Assembly (NCBI RefSeq): GCF_019793465.1
Contig: NZ_JAILYJ010000024.1
Coordinates: 1-63,392, forward strand
Length of the DNA stretch: 63,392 nucleotides
From: Rhizobium croatiense
GTDB lineage: Bacteria > Pseudomonadota > Alphaproteobacteria > Rhizobiales > Rhizobiaceae
Reading direction: 5' to 3'
A program made the translations under genes and the position numbers. The notes beneath the pieces were generated by a model. It did not search any database, had not been told where the DNA came from, and saw only the letters and a list, made by a program, of their open reading frames with translations. This document shows, one piece after another, positions 43,667 through 53,181 of the stretch. How positions within the stretch are numbered: the stretch's first letter is position 1; every line of letters begins with the position of its first letter.

Positions 43667-46633
43667 ATGTCCCTCATCATCAATTCGCCCTTCGTTTGCC
43701 CGGCGCAGCATTGGGTCGAGGCCAAGGGCGGCAAGCTGGAGATCAAGCCCGAGCGGCGGCCGGCAAGCTACGAGGTCTTTGACGCGCGCAACAACACCAA
43801 ACGCACAGAGGTGCTGGATCTGGTGAACACGATCCGCATCCGCGTGGATCAGTGGCGCGAAGACGGCTGGCCCGGCGTGACCATCGTCACCCGCAAGCTG
43901 TTGGAGCACTGGCACGACCACGAAGCGCGACAGCATCCGTTCTATTTCTGCCAGCTTGAGGCCATCGAGACGCTGATCTGGTGGGTCGAGGGTGCGGCAG
44001 GCTACAAGCAGGGCATCGCGATCCCCGGCGATGGCGGAGTATGGGAGCGTCTCTGCAACAAGATGGCGACGGGCGCGGGAAAGACCACGGTGATGGCGAT
44101 GATCATCACCTGGCAGGTGCTGAACGCGCTGACCTATCCGAAGCGGAACAAGGATTTCAGCCGTGCGGTGTTCATCGTGGCGCCCGGCCTAACCGTGAAG
44201 GAACGGCTGCAGGTGCTATTGCCCAGCGAGGGCAGCTATTACGACGAGTTCAACCTGTGCCCGTCCGAGGCCCTGCGCCAGAAACTGAACCAGGCGGAGG
44301 TGATGATCGAGAACTGGCACACGCTAATGCCGCTGAAGGAAGCGGACCGCTCGGTGGTGAAGAAGGGGCGCGAATCCGACGAAGCCTTCACACGGCGCGT
44401 GCTGGGCAAGCTGGCGGCGCACAAGGACATCATCGTCATCAACGACGAGGCACACCACGCCTATCGCAAGCCGCCCGAGGTGAAGATCAGCAAGAAGCAT
44501 GCCGAGGAGCATGGCATCGACCTCGACGAGGCAACGCGCTGGATCGAGGGGCTCGACCGCATCCACAAGACCCGGCGCATCCAGCGCTGCTTCGACCTGT
44601 CGGCAACGCCCTTCGCGCCGACGGGTAAGAAGAGCACCGATACTGCGCTGTTCGACTGGATCATCTCGGATTTCGGCCTAAACGACGCGATCGAGGCCGG
44701 GCTGGTGAAGACCCCGCGCGTGGTGGTCAGGGACGATGCGGTTCCGGATGCTAAGACGCTGCGCTCGAAACTCTACCACATTTACCGCGACCCGACCGTT
44801 TCCGAAGATCTGAACCGCAAGGCCGAAGCGCATGAAGCGCTGCCGAAGCTGGTCCAGGACGCCTATACGCTGCTCGGCGCCGACTGGCGGGAAACTCGGG
44901 CGCAATGGCAGGAGGCCGGGCATCATTCCCCGCCGGTCATGCTGACGGTCTGCAACCGCACCGAAACCGCAGCCCGCATCGAGACCTATTTCAACAAGGG
45001 CGATGCGCACTGGCCGGAATTGCACGCACCGACCCGAACGCTCCGGGTCGATTCCAAGGTGCTGGAGAAGGCTGAGATCGGCGAGACCGCGACCTCCGAC
45101 AAGGATTACGAGGCGCGGCTGAAGGCAATCATCGACGCTGCGACCATCCCCGAGACCCGCCGCCAGCAGTTCCGCGCCCTGAAGAAGGAAGAACTGCTGC
45201 GTGAGATCGTGGACAACGTCGGAAAGCGGGATGGGGCCGGACAGGATCTGCAGAACGTCATATCGGTTGCGATGCTGTCGGAGGGATGGGACGCCAAGAA
45301 CGTCACGCACATCATGGGTCTCCGGGCCTTCACCTCGCAGCTGCTCTGCGAACAGGTCGTCGGGCGCGGATTGCGTCGGGTGTCCTATGACACGGACGAG
45401 AATGGCCTGTTCCTGCCCGAATACGTCAACGTTTTCGGTGTGCCGCTTTCCATTTCGGAAACAGGCGAAGGCGGGGAAGCTCCACCGCCTCCGAAACCGA
45501 CCACTCAGATCGAAGTCCTGCCCGAGCGGGCCCACCTGGAACTTCGCTGGCCGAACGTGCTGCGGGTTGAAACGGTCGTGAGACCACAACTTGCCATGGA
45601 CTGGGGCAAGGTAACACCGCTCGTGCTCGACCCTGCCAGCACGCCAATCAGCGCGGAATTGGCCCCCGCGCTCGGCGGCGCGACCGACATGGGCAAGGTG
45701 ACAGCCATCGACCTCGAGAAACTGCCTGACGGCTTTCGTCTGCAACGTCTCGTCTTTCAGGCAGCACGGAAGGCCTTCGCCGAACTCAGCCACGGTTTTT
45801 CGGGTAACTACGAGTATCTCGCAGCGCAGCTGGTCAAGATCGTTGAGGCGTTCCTCAACTCCGACCGCCTCGACATCCCGTCGCTGTTCCACTCCGACCC
45901 GCTTCGGCGGCGGATTCTGATCGCACTCAACATCGACCTCGTCGTTCAGCATGTGCTGAGCAACGTGACAGAGCAGAACACGGAACGTCTGACGCCGGTG
46001 TTCGACGAGGAAAACCCGATCGGCGCCACCGGCCAGATGCGGACCTGGTACACCACCAAGCCGTGCTTTCCGACAACCAAGTCGCATATCAGCCACCTGG
46101 TTGGGGATTCATCCTGGGAGGGACATGCAGCGAACATCTTCGAGAAGCGCGACGACGTCATCGCTTATGCCAAGAACGATCATCTCGGCTTCCAGATCTA
46201 CTACATGTGGGCGGGTTCGCGGCGACGCTATGTTCCGGACTTCCTTGTGCGCCTCACAGGTGGGACGATGCTGGCGCTGGAAGTCAAGGGCACTGACAGC
46301 CCTCAGGACAAGGCAAAAAGGCTCGCGCTCGACGAGTGGATCGGGGCAATCAATGCTTCAGGTGGCTTCGGTCGCTGGGATTGGGACGTAGCGTTCGCGC
46401 CCCATCAGATTGAGGACATTATCCGTAGGACAGCGGGCCATCGGTTTGCCGCACATTCCCTAGTCAGGCTGCGGCGTGCTTTCACGGCCGCGAGAATCGA
46501 TATTCCCGCAGGCACAGAAGGAGTCATCGTCGATAGCTATCCGTCGCGAGATGCATACGAGGTTGAGGTTTCGCTTGCCCCGGCTTTGACAGTAACGGTC
46601 TTCGGGAGTGATCTGGAGCCGATCGATGCATGA
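43667..46633 (+). CDS. Type III restriction enzyme subunit (Res)
   Basis: A 988-aa superfamily 2 helicase-nuclease. Walker A is ATGAGKTT at 134-141, the DEAH box is at 260-263, and helicase motif VI lies in QVVGRGLRRVSYD. The endonuclease domain is near residues 850-880, with PDF followed by LEVKG, a PD-(D/E)XK core. With Mod it cuts unmethylated DNA after translocation between two head-to-head sites. Co-transcribed with mod; the following DUF6883 gene overlaps its stop codon. Confidence 0.94.
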   Translation: MSLIINSPFVCPAQHWVEAKGGKLEIKPERRPASYEVFDARNNTKRTEVLDLVNTIRIRVDQWREDGWPGVTIVTRKLLEHWHDHEARQHPFYFCQLEAIETLIWWVEGAAGYKQGIAIPGDGGVWERLCNKMATGAGKTTVMAMIITWQVLNALTYPKRNKDFSRAVFIVAPGLTVKERLQVLLPSEGSYYDEFNLCPSEALRQKLNQAEVMIENWHTLMPLKEADRSVVKKGRESDEAFTRRVLGKLAAHKDIIVINDEAHHAYRKPPEVKISKKHAEEHGIDLDEATRWIEGLDRIHKTRRIQRCFDLSATPFAPTGKKSTDTALFDWIISDFGLNDAIEAGLVKTPRVVVRDDAVPDAKTLRSKLYHIYRDPTVSEDLNRKAEAHEALPKLVQDAYTLLGADWRETRAQWQEAGHHSPPVMLTVCNRTETAARIETYFNKGDAHWPELHAPTRTLRVDSKVLEKAEIGETATSDKDYEARLKAIIDAATIPETRRQQFRALKKEELLREIVDNVGKRDGAGQDLQNVISVAMLSEGWDAKNVTHIMGLRAFTSQLLCEQVVGRGLRRVSYDTDENGLFLPEYVNVFGVPLSISETGEGGEAPPPPKPTTQIEVLPERAHLELRWPNVLRVETVVRPQLAMDWGKVTPLVLDPASTPISAELAPALGGATDMGKVTAIDLEKLPDGFRLQRLVFQAARKAFAELSHGFSGNYEYLAAQLVKIVEAFLNSDRLDIPSLFHSDPLRRRILIALNIDLVVQHVLSNVTEQNTERLTPVFDEENPIGATGQMRTWYTTKPCFPTTKSHISHLVGDSSWEGHAANIFEKRDDVIAYAKNDHLGFQIYYMWAGSRRRYVPDFLVRLTGGTMLALEVKGTDSPQDKAKRLALDEWIGAINASGGFGRWDWDVAFAPHQIEDIIRRTAGHRFAAHSLVRLRRAFTAARIDIPAGTEGVIVDSYPSRDAYEVEVSLAPALTVTVFGSDLEPIDA

Positions 46634-47006
46634 CACCCCGCCTTGGCAGCCATTGGGCGAGCAATCGTGGATTGAGAACCCCCAAGACCTTCGCATTGCC
46701 GACAATAAGGTCGCTGACTACCTTCTCAACAACAACCATTCAATAGGAGCAGCGAAGGCCAAATTTTTTGAAGGCGTTGGCCACAAACGTGAAGACATTG
46801 AGTCATTTAAGGAAACGATGCGAGAGCACGCTGCTTGCAATCCTGTCGCTTCAGTAGAGAAACATGCCTTCGGAATGAAGCTAGTCGTTGACTGCTTTGT
46901 CGGGATGCCGAATGGCCGCAGTTATTGCATTAGGACGGTTTGGAATGATCACGGAGACGGCCTACCACCTATTTTGATTACCGCGCATCCAATCGATTTA
47001 GCCTAA
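46626..47006 (+). CDS. DUF6883 protein coupled to the Res subunit
   Basis: A 126-aa protein starting at the ATG at 46626, inside the last codons of res. It matches the DUF6883 pattern: RIADNKVADYLLNNNHSIGA, AKAKFFEGVGH, then YCIRTVWNDHGDGLPPILIT. The domain is common in rhizobia and phage-related DNA but has no known activity. Overlap with res indicates co-expression, so a role in restriction (control, subunit or anti-phage accessory) is worth testing. Confidence 0.75.
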   Translation: MHDTPPWQPLGEQSWIENPQDLRIADNKVADYLLNNNHSIGAAKAKFFEGVGHKREDIESFKETMREHAACNPVASVEKHAFGMKLVVDCFVGMPNGRSYCIRTVWNDHGDGLPPILITAHPIDLA

Positions 47007-47497
47007 GCAGGCGCTATTTCGGGACGAGGAATCAAACCAACATCCACGCTGGGTGACTCGAATGAGTGCGCAATGGAGACCAATGACTAGGCGGGACCTC
47101 AAGGGTTCCATCTGGCTGAACAAACTGCCATTCACTGACGGAAGCATACGGGCGTAATGAACCTATAGAAACAGACAGAGATTACTGAAACGAACGGCTG
47201 ATCTTGGAATTGGAGACCAGGCACCCTTTGGGCCCGGAGACGGACCAACCGGTCTTGGCGTGACGGTCGAGATCTGCAGATCTCGATAGAGATGCGGCCT
47301 GTAATCAAGCAGCCCTAACGATTTCCATACAGAGTCCCACGGAGCGATATTCAACCCGGACGTTTTTGACGGGCCGGCCCGCACTGCAGGTGGGGCTCGA
47401 AGCGCTTTATCGCATGTGGTTACCTGCGCTGGCTCAGCACCTTAGTCGTGTCAGGTAGTCCGCGCATAACCCTTCGTGCAGCCGCTGGTACTCCTTG
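47007..47497. other. No gene supported
   Basis: About 490 bp between convergent transcripts (the DUF6883 gene from the left and the DUF262 gene from the right). Small open frames lack any family character. The two transcripts must end here, but no clear terminator hairpin stands out. Confidence 0.45.
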
Positions 47498-49318
47498 TCA
47501 GTTGCTTGATGCTGAAGGCATTGGGATATCCCAGACGACCTCCGCCAGTTTACTCAGAAACTCCTGACGCTCTGTGACAGCTACCGCATTCCAAGTTTGC
47601 CAGCTTTCAAGCTTGCGCACGGTTGCCGTAATCCTGTCGTCCTTGCCCACCTCGTGCGCTGCAGCATCCGCCTGACACTTCGTTAGCAGAAATTTCGACT
47701 GCTCATACGCTACGATTTTTCCGGAATACCGGCCGTTCTGAAGCGCCCTGTTGATCGCTTTCTCGATGAGTAACAGGTTGCCGAGACACTGGCGAATATG
47801 AATATCGGCGGCACCCTCGCCAAACTCTTCCATAGCCTCGAAAGAAGCATTCGATGCCAAGATGTGCTCAATGTCGTTGCCGCCGGCCGTGTAGTCGGAC
47901 AGGCGGTCGCGCGATGCACTCGAGCCGTATGCCTGCAGGTCGATATACTGCGTGAGCTTTGCCAGTAGATAGCGGAGACGGAAGCCGCGGAGCTGCCAGG
48001 TCTTCAAACCAAGCAACGTCCTCCGGAATTCAAGGGCCAGCGTTTGACGCTCGGCACGCAAGGTTTTCTCCAAAAACAGTTCAAGCTGCGCATCAGAGAT
48101 TTTGTTGAGCTGATGCGCAGCTTCGATAATACGTCTCTCATACTCTTTACCTGACGTGCCGGTCAGTAGCCAAACGAACATGGTTTTCTCCAGATCGTCG
48201 GCAAGTTTGCTGAAATTCGCAGGGGACAGGGAGCGACCAGCAAGCAGGAGAATAAAGTGCTGCTTTATGGACTTTCCTCCGAGCAGACGGGTGTTGATGA
48301 TTCCTGCCTCTTCTTCGCCAGCGACGTTCTGTCCCTTCGCGAAGTGAGCATACGCCTTGGCAGCGTCAAGCAGCTTTCCGGCAAAAGCGAGCGGTTTTTT
48401 TTCGTGATTGGTTTGCTCCGCGTTCTTCCGAAACCAATCGTAGATCGCGTCTTCACGAAGCCTTCCGTCTACGTCATGCGCCGCAAGCAGATAGTACCTC
48501 AAGAACCGTAGCGGCTTTTCGTTCGCCTGATAGATAGCATCGGTGAGCTGTTTCCACACAGCTTTCAGCTTGCTAAACTCCTCACCTTTTGCGTTCATGA
48601 AAAGGAGGTTCTTGAGCAAGTCCATGGCGTCGAGGCCGACGCCACGATCATTGATCGTCTCAAATATTTTCAACGCCACGGCTACGGTCGGAGTTTCGAT
48701 CCGGATGATCTTCACCTTGTTGGTGAAGTAGCCGTAGAAACGGCGTACTTCGGCTGGATCGTTTTTAAGCGTGGTCTCAATAAATTCCTTGATTGTCAGA
48801 TATGCATTGTAGAGATTTCGGATTGACCTCGTTCCATCGCTGGGGGCGTCGGTGCCTGCACCTTCCGCATACCTTCTTAGGACGTCGCCCGCATCTTCGT
48901 ATTGAAGGTCGAGCCTTAGACTTTGCGTTGTCTCGCCCTGCCAGTTGGTGGAGCTGTAAATTATCTGTCCGGGAAGTTCCTCTGGAACATCTGCCTTTAA
49001 AGCGACCAGCTTATCGCGGAGCGCGCATAATGTGAGATAGGCGGTTGTAGTTCGCTGCTGACCGTCGATGAGGTCGAAAACATCGCCGGCCTCGCGACAA
49101 ACAACAACGGTCCCGATGAAATACTCAGGCGCGTCGTTCTTACTGGCATTCTGGTACTCGCTGTAGATGTCGCTCAGAAATTGTTCGACCTCTTCGCCAC
49201 CCTCACCGCGAGGGTCCGTCTCACCCCAAACGTACTCCCGCTGATAATCGGGAACGCGGTAAAAGTCTTGGAAAAGAGATTTAATGTTTCGGTCTTGCGG
49301 ATCGATCTGTTTGTTCAT
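47498..49318 (-). CDS. GmrSD-like DUF262/DUF1524 protein
   Basis: A 606-aa protein with the two domains of the type IV restriction enzyme GmrSD. An N-terminal ParB/Srx-like DUF262 (VPDYQREYVWGE, then DLIDGQQRTTT at about 82-92) hydrolyses nucleotides. A C-terminal DUF1524 HNH-type nuclease carries NDIEHILASN near 478 and LGNLLLIEKAINRAL. GmrSD cuts phage DNA with glucosylated hydroxymethylcytosine; other members target other marks. Single gene with its own upstream gap of 85 bp. Here the HNH His-Asn pattern is IEHI, not the usual VEHI, a small change. Confidence 0.88.
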   Translation of the reverse strand: MNKQIDPQDRNIKSLFQDFYRVPDYQREYVWGETDPRGEGGEEVEQFLSDIYSEYQNASKNDAPEYFIGTVVVCREAGDVFDLIDGQQRTTTAYLTLCALRDKLVALKADVPEELPGQIIYSSTNWQGETTQSLRLDLQYEDAGDVLRRYAEGAGTDAPSDGTRSIRNLYNAYLTIKEFIETTLKNDPAEVRRFYGYFTNKVKIIRIETPTVAVALKIFETINDRGVGLDAMDLLKNLLFMNAKGEEFSKLKAVWKQLTDAIYQANEKPLRFLRYYLLAAHDVDGRLREDAIYDWFRKNAEQTNHEKKPLAFAGKLLDAAKAYAHFAKGQNVAGEEEAGIINTRLLGGKSIKQHFILLLAGRSLSPANFSKLADDLEKTMFVWLLTGTSGKEYERRIIEAAHQLNKISDAQLELFLEKTLRAERQTLALEFRRTLLGLKTWQLRGFRLRYLLAKLTQYIDLQAYGSSASRDRLSDYTAGGNDIEHILASNASFEAMEEFGEGAADIHIRQCLGNLLLIEKAINRALQNGRYSGKIVAYEQSKFLLTKCQADAAAHEVGKDDRITATVRKLESWQTWNAVAVTERQEFLSKLAEVVWDIPMPSASSN

Positions 49319-49403
49319 GCATAAAGCCCCGTGTGATAATCTGCTTGTTCCCTTTCAGGACAAGATTAGTCAACTCCCCTACGCGTTAGCGCGCCCAGGC
49401 ATT

Positions 49404-50009
49404 TCAAAAGCCCTTGGACGCAGAGTCACCGTGAATCAATGTGCCGACTAGCTCGGCCGGTGTTCCGGGTTGAGGGTGGAACCACAACTCTATGGGAGTG
49501 ATCGGCCCGTTGACTTTTGTGACAATCTCGATCGCTTGGGTGATCAGACGTTCTGGAAGTTCGCCATAGAACAGGTAAATAGCGCGATGGTAGCCTACGA
49601 GGCGACAGTATTCAGATAGCGTTAGAATATCCTTACATATGCCGCCAAGCCGCGCAGAACCAGGTTTCACCTCAATGATGGCATGATTGTTGTCCATCGA
49701 TCCGGGGATGTGAACAAGCAGATCCGGCGACGCGAGACGGGCGCCGGTTGCCTTGATCAGAGCGTGTCCTTGTTTGTCTACTTCACCGTTCAACACGAAC
49801 GCAGTGTCCGACGGCCAGATCTGCCGAAGTTGGTGATATAATTCATAGCAATATACGCGTTCGCGAAATTTGGGATCGCTTCCATGGACTGGTAGATGAA
49901 AGTAGAGGCCTCCGATGGAAGCCGTAGCCTGACAAAAAACGTCGTTAAGTTGCTGCACCTTAACCTCAACACTTTCGAGGAGATTGGCCGGCGTTGCGCC
50001 GGCGGCCAT
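49404..50009 (-). CDS. Small PD-(D/E)XK-like nuclease candidate
   Basis: A 201-aa protein. The segment RLASPDLLVHIPGSMDNNHA followed by IIEVKPGSA gives the D...ExK spacing of PD-(D/E)XK nucleases, with a helix and a possible earlier acidic residue (CYELYHQL). No other domain is recognised. It starts 10 bp after the AddA-like helicase gene, so it belongs to that operon. A nuclease or a DNA-binding accessory protein is likely; the exact role is unknown. Confidence 0.6.
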   Translation of the reverse strand: MAAGATPANLLESVEVKVQQLNDVFCQATASIGGLYFHLPVHGSDPKFRERVYCYELYHQLRQIWPSDTAFVLNGEVDKQGHALIKATGARLASPDLLVHIPGSMDNNHAIIEVKPGSARLGGICKDILTLSEYCRLVGYHRAIYLFYGELPERLITQAIEIVTKVNGPITPIELWFHPQPGTPAELVGTLIHGDSASKGF

Positions 50010-50019
50010 GGCTTATGTT

Positions 50020-53000
50020 TCAGGGATCGCGCGTCACTGGAGCCAATCGGAACATTGTGCCAACTACGGGCATATGGATCCAGAGTTCAGAGCAACGCCG
50101 TCCGGTGATTGATTCCACCGCACCTGCATAGGCAGCAAGTTGCGGCGCGTGGCCAACGGCTCGTTCTTCCCAAAGCTCGAAACGGCCGGGAAAGCTCTTG
50201 TGGTCGATAATAGCGAAATCAATCCCGGTTTCGACCAGCATATCAATACGGCCCTTGAGAAGCTGATCGGCTGCGGGTGACGTGACGGGCACTTCAGCAA
50301 TGCACCTGGTCACCGGCCATCGGCCGCGGCGCCAGGTTGCTAGTCGGTCACTGGCGATAAGCGCATCATCTGCTTTGAAGCCAATCACGTTCCAACGCGT
50401 CAGGATAGACGACGCGTCGGCAAGGCGCTGACTTCGGTCGCGGTCTGGATCATCATAGCCGATGATGGAATGGAGCGCTTCGCCTAGCGCTGCAATGTCG
50501 GCGATCCCGTGTATCGGGAGCCTTCCGCCAAGGTCAACCCTTTCGACGACCTTCCAGCTTCCACCTACCGCCTCGCTTGGTTTCAGAAACAAGGGCGGAC
50601 GGACCTGCGGCTCGGTCGTTCGCGCTCGCACGTAGGTGGGCAGCCTGCCACGCTCCGTCAATTCGCCACTCGTCGCAAGCGCCTTCACATTGACTGTGAA
50701 ATTCTGGTTCCCAACCCCAAGCTGGTTATCGTCGTTCTGGGGAGGAACGACATGCGCTGCGGCCTCCGGCGCATTGAGCAGGCTCAGCCAATTGAGCGGG
50801 CCTTTCGCCGGCGGAGCAAAGATCAGATAGTCGCGGGCTCGCGTGGCGCCAACATAGAGAAGCCTGGTGTCTTCCTCGACAGCGCGTTGCAAAGCACGCC
50901 GCCCCGTCTCTGAGTTCGCTACCTCAACATCGATCGTGCCGCCTTTTCCACTCTGACCATACGGCCACGGCCAGAAGCGAATCCACCGCTCCGCCAGAGG
51001 GTTGCGCCAATCAAGCTCGCCGGTCGTCTCGGCGACCGGCTCGAACAGCCGCGCCTTCGATTCCCAGGCAAGTCCGGTCAAGATCGTCATTGGCCATTCA
51101 AGGCCTTTCGATCCGTGATAGGTCATGACCTGGATCGCATCACTGGCAAGGCTTGGGGGGCGCTTCGGCTCCGCTCCGTCGAGCGCAAGCAGCAGCCCCT
51201 GCAGGGTCGCAGGCGAGCCGGATGCAGCGCACTCTTCCTCATAGGCGCGTGAGAAACCGCGCAACGCCTCGAGGTCGTCGAAGCGCATCGCGGTATCGCC
51301 CCAGCTCTCGATATGGCTCAACAGTGCTGGCAACGCGAGTACGGCGTCGACCAGTTCGGCCGGCGTGAAATTGAGCAATTGACCTGCGAGCCTATCAAGC
51401 GCATCCGATATCGGCACGGCTGCCCGGAGCGCTGCGTCGGCATCATCAGAGGTAGCAGCCTGCAGCCATGCATTGGAACCGGCATCATCAGCGAAGAAGC
51501 GGGCGAGCTCCGCGAGGGCAAGGCGATCCGTCGCGTCAGCCACGCGCCGACAAGCGGCGAGCACGAATTCCACATGGGGTGTACGCGCAAGTCCCGATCG
51601 TTCAACTGCCACCGGAAGTCCAGCACGGCTAAGGGCGAGGGCAAAACGTCCGACATCGGTATTGGAACGGCAGAGAATGGCGATGTCACCTGGCGTGATT
51701 GGCCTGTGATCGTGCTTGTCGTCTTCGACAAGCCAGTTGTCGGCTTCGGCCAGACATTGCCGGATTCCCTCCGCGAGGGCTTGTGCCTGCTCGTCGACTT
51801 TGCCCATCAGCCACCACCATCCTGCTGAAGGCTTGTCAAAGCCAGCGTCGGATCGCGCCGCATCCGAAAACGCGTGCTTCGCCGCCGGCAGTCCCATCCG
51901 TTCGAAGACCGGCGTAAACATGGCATTGAAGAGATCGACCAGGCTTTTGCGGCTTCGCCATGATTTGGACAGGACCGGATTGTCCTCGGGCTTCCCCCCA
52001 GCGCCGAGAAACGCAGCCTGGGTCAGCTCGGTGTCGGCGCCGCGAAAGCCGTAGATGGCCTGCTTCGGATCACCAACCCAGGTGCTCTCGTCGACCAGCT
52101 CCCCAAGAAGTGTGAACACGGCAAGCTGCAAGGGACTCGAATCCTGGAACTCATCGACGAAGACACGGCTGACACGTTCCTTGAGCCTTGCGGCCAGGTG
52201 AGGTGTTTTGAGGATCTCTAGCGCGAGAGCTTCCTGATCCGTAAAATCCAATAGCCCACGCTCGGCCTTCCAATCCTGGTAAGCGGTCAACGCCTCGGCG
52301 GCGCAATGAAACGTCTCCGTGATGAACTGCTCGCATTCGAACCGGAGCCGCGGATGCTCGCTGTGCCGCCCCGCCGCGGCGATAAGATGGATCAACGCCT
52401 GATTATAAGGCTGTCCGTCCTTGGTGGGCGCGCATTTCACCTTGGTCAAACGCGCCCAAGTCGACCAACTGAGCGTTTCGCCGCGTAAAATGCGTTCATG
52501 CGCCGCCCTGATCGTCTCGACCGAATCCGCTCCCGTGCTGCTCACGATGGCCGGGCGCATTTCGAAGGCATCCTTCAACGCGTTGGCCAGTGCTGCGTCG
52601 AGGTCCGCGGCGTCTGCCGCGGGAGGTGGAAAGCATGCCAGAAAGGCCTCAATTGATCGCTGCGCCGACGAGGCTAACTGGTCAGCCTCAATTCCATTTG
52701 CCCGCGCGAGGGTCGCGATACTGCGCACAGTCCGGCGCCAGTCAGGCGGTTCTCCCGTCCCCGGCGCACGAGGATCATTGTAGCCGAAGTGGTCCGCGAG
52801 TTCGTTCAGGACCTCGGCACGTGCGGCGATTGCACCGTCCGCGGCCACGCTGAACACCAGCGACATGTTGGATTCACCGATGACAGCGGTCGACGGCGAG
52901 CGCCCCAGGTCGATGACAAATTCGCTGACGATTTGGCTGCAAACGGCGTTGACAGTGCCGAAGCGCGCACCGAGCAACTGGGCAGCTGCGTCCGCCTTGC

Positions 53001-53181
53001 CTTGCTCAAATAGTTTGGCACGGGCGCGTTCGACAAGTTCATCCGCCGCCTTGATGGTGAACGTCGTCGCAAGGATCTGTTCGGGCGTACGCACCAGAAC
53101 CTCGTCGGCGATGTCATTGACGATCCTCGTCGTCTTTCCGGCGCCAGCGGCGGCGGTAATGGTCGTCAGTCGCGACATCAA
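50020..53181 (-). CDS. AddA/UvrD-like helicase-nuclease
   Basis: A 1053-aa superfamily 1 helicase with Walker A AAAGAGKTTRI at about 9-19, the DExx box VFVDEFQDSSP near 342, and the UvrD C-terminal motifs (VMTYHGSKGLEWPMTIL, LLYVGATRARDYLIF). The end carries a PD-(D/E)XK nuclease region (GRIDMLVETGIDFAIIDHKS, about 985-1005). The layout is that of AddA/RecB. It overlaps the AddB-like gene by 4 bp (ATGA). It is most likely one half of a DNA end-processing machine separate from the chromosomal AddAB. Confidence 0.9.
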   Translation of the reverse strand: MMSRLTTITAAAGAGKTTRIVNDIADEVLVRTPEQILATTFTIKAADELVERARAKLFEQGKADAAAQLLGARFGTVNAVCSQIVSEFVIDLGRSPSTAVIGESNMSLVFSVAADGAIAARAEVLNELADHFGYNDPRAPGTGEPPDWRRTVRSIATLARANGIEADQLASSAQRSIEAFLACFPPPAADAADLDAALANALKDAFEMRPAIVSSTGADSVETIRAAHERILRGETLSWSTWARLTKVKCAPTKDGQPYNQALIHLIAAAGRHSEHPRLRFECEQFITETFHCAAEALTAYQDWKAERGLLDFTDQEALALEILKTPHLAARLKERVSRVFVDEFQDSSPLQLAVFTLLGELVDESTWVGDPKQAIYGFRGADTELTQAAFLGAGGKPEDNPVLSKSWRSRKSLVDLFNAMFTPVFERMGLPAAKHAFSDAARSDAGFDKPSAGWWWLMGKVDEQAQALAEGIRQCLAEADNWLVEDDKHDHRPITPGDIAILCRSNTDVGRFALALSRAGLPVAVERSGLARTPHVEFVLAACRRVADATDRLALAELARFFADDAGSNAWLQAATSDDADAALRAAVPISDALDRLAGQLLNFTPAELVDAVLALPALLSHIESWGDTAMRFDDLEALRGFSRAYEEECAASGSPATLQGLLLALDGAEPKRPPSLASDAIQVMTYHGSKGLEWPMTILTGLAWESKARLFEPVAETTGELDWRNPLAERWIRFWPWPYGQSGKGGTIDVEVANSETGRRALQRAVEEDTRLLYVGATRARDYLIFAPPAKGPLNWLSLLNAPEAAAHVVPPQNDDNQLGVGNQNFTVNVKALATSGELTERGRLPTYVRARTTEPQVRPPLFLKPSEAVGGSWKVVERVDLGGRLPIHGIADIAALGEALHSIIGYDDPDRDRSQRLADASSILTRWNVIGFKADDALIASDRLATWRRGRWPVTRCIAEVPVTSPAADQLLKGRIDMLVETGIDFAIIDHKSFPGRFELWEERAVGHAPQLAAYAGAVESITGRRCSELWIHMPVVGTMFRLAPVTRDP

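Noticed and set aside
44678..46096. Minus-strand 472-codon open frame
   Set aside because: Antisense to the Res subunit; an effect of GC-rich codon use.
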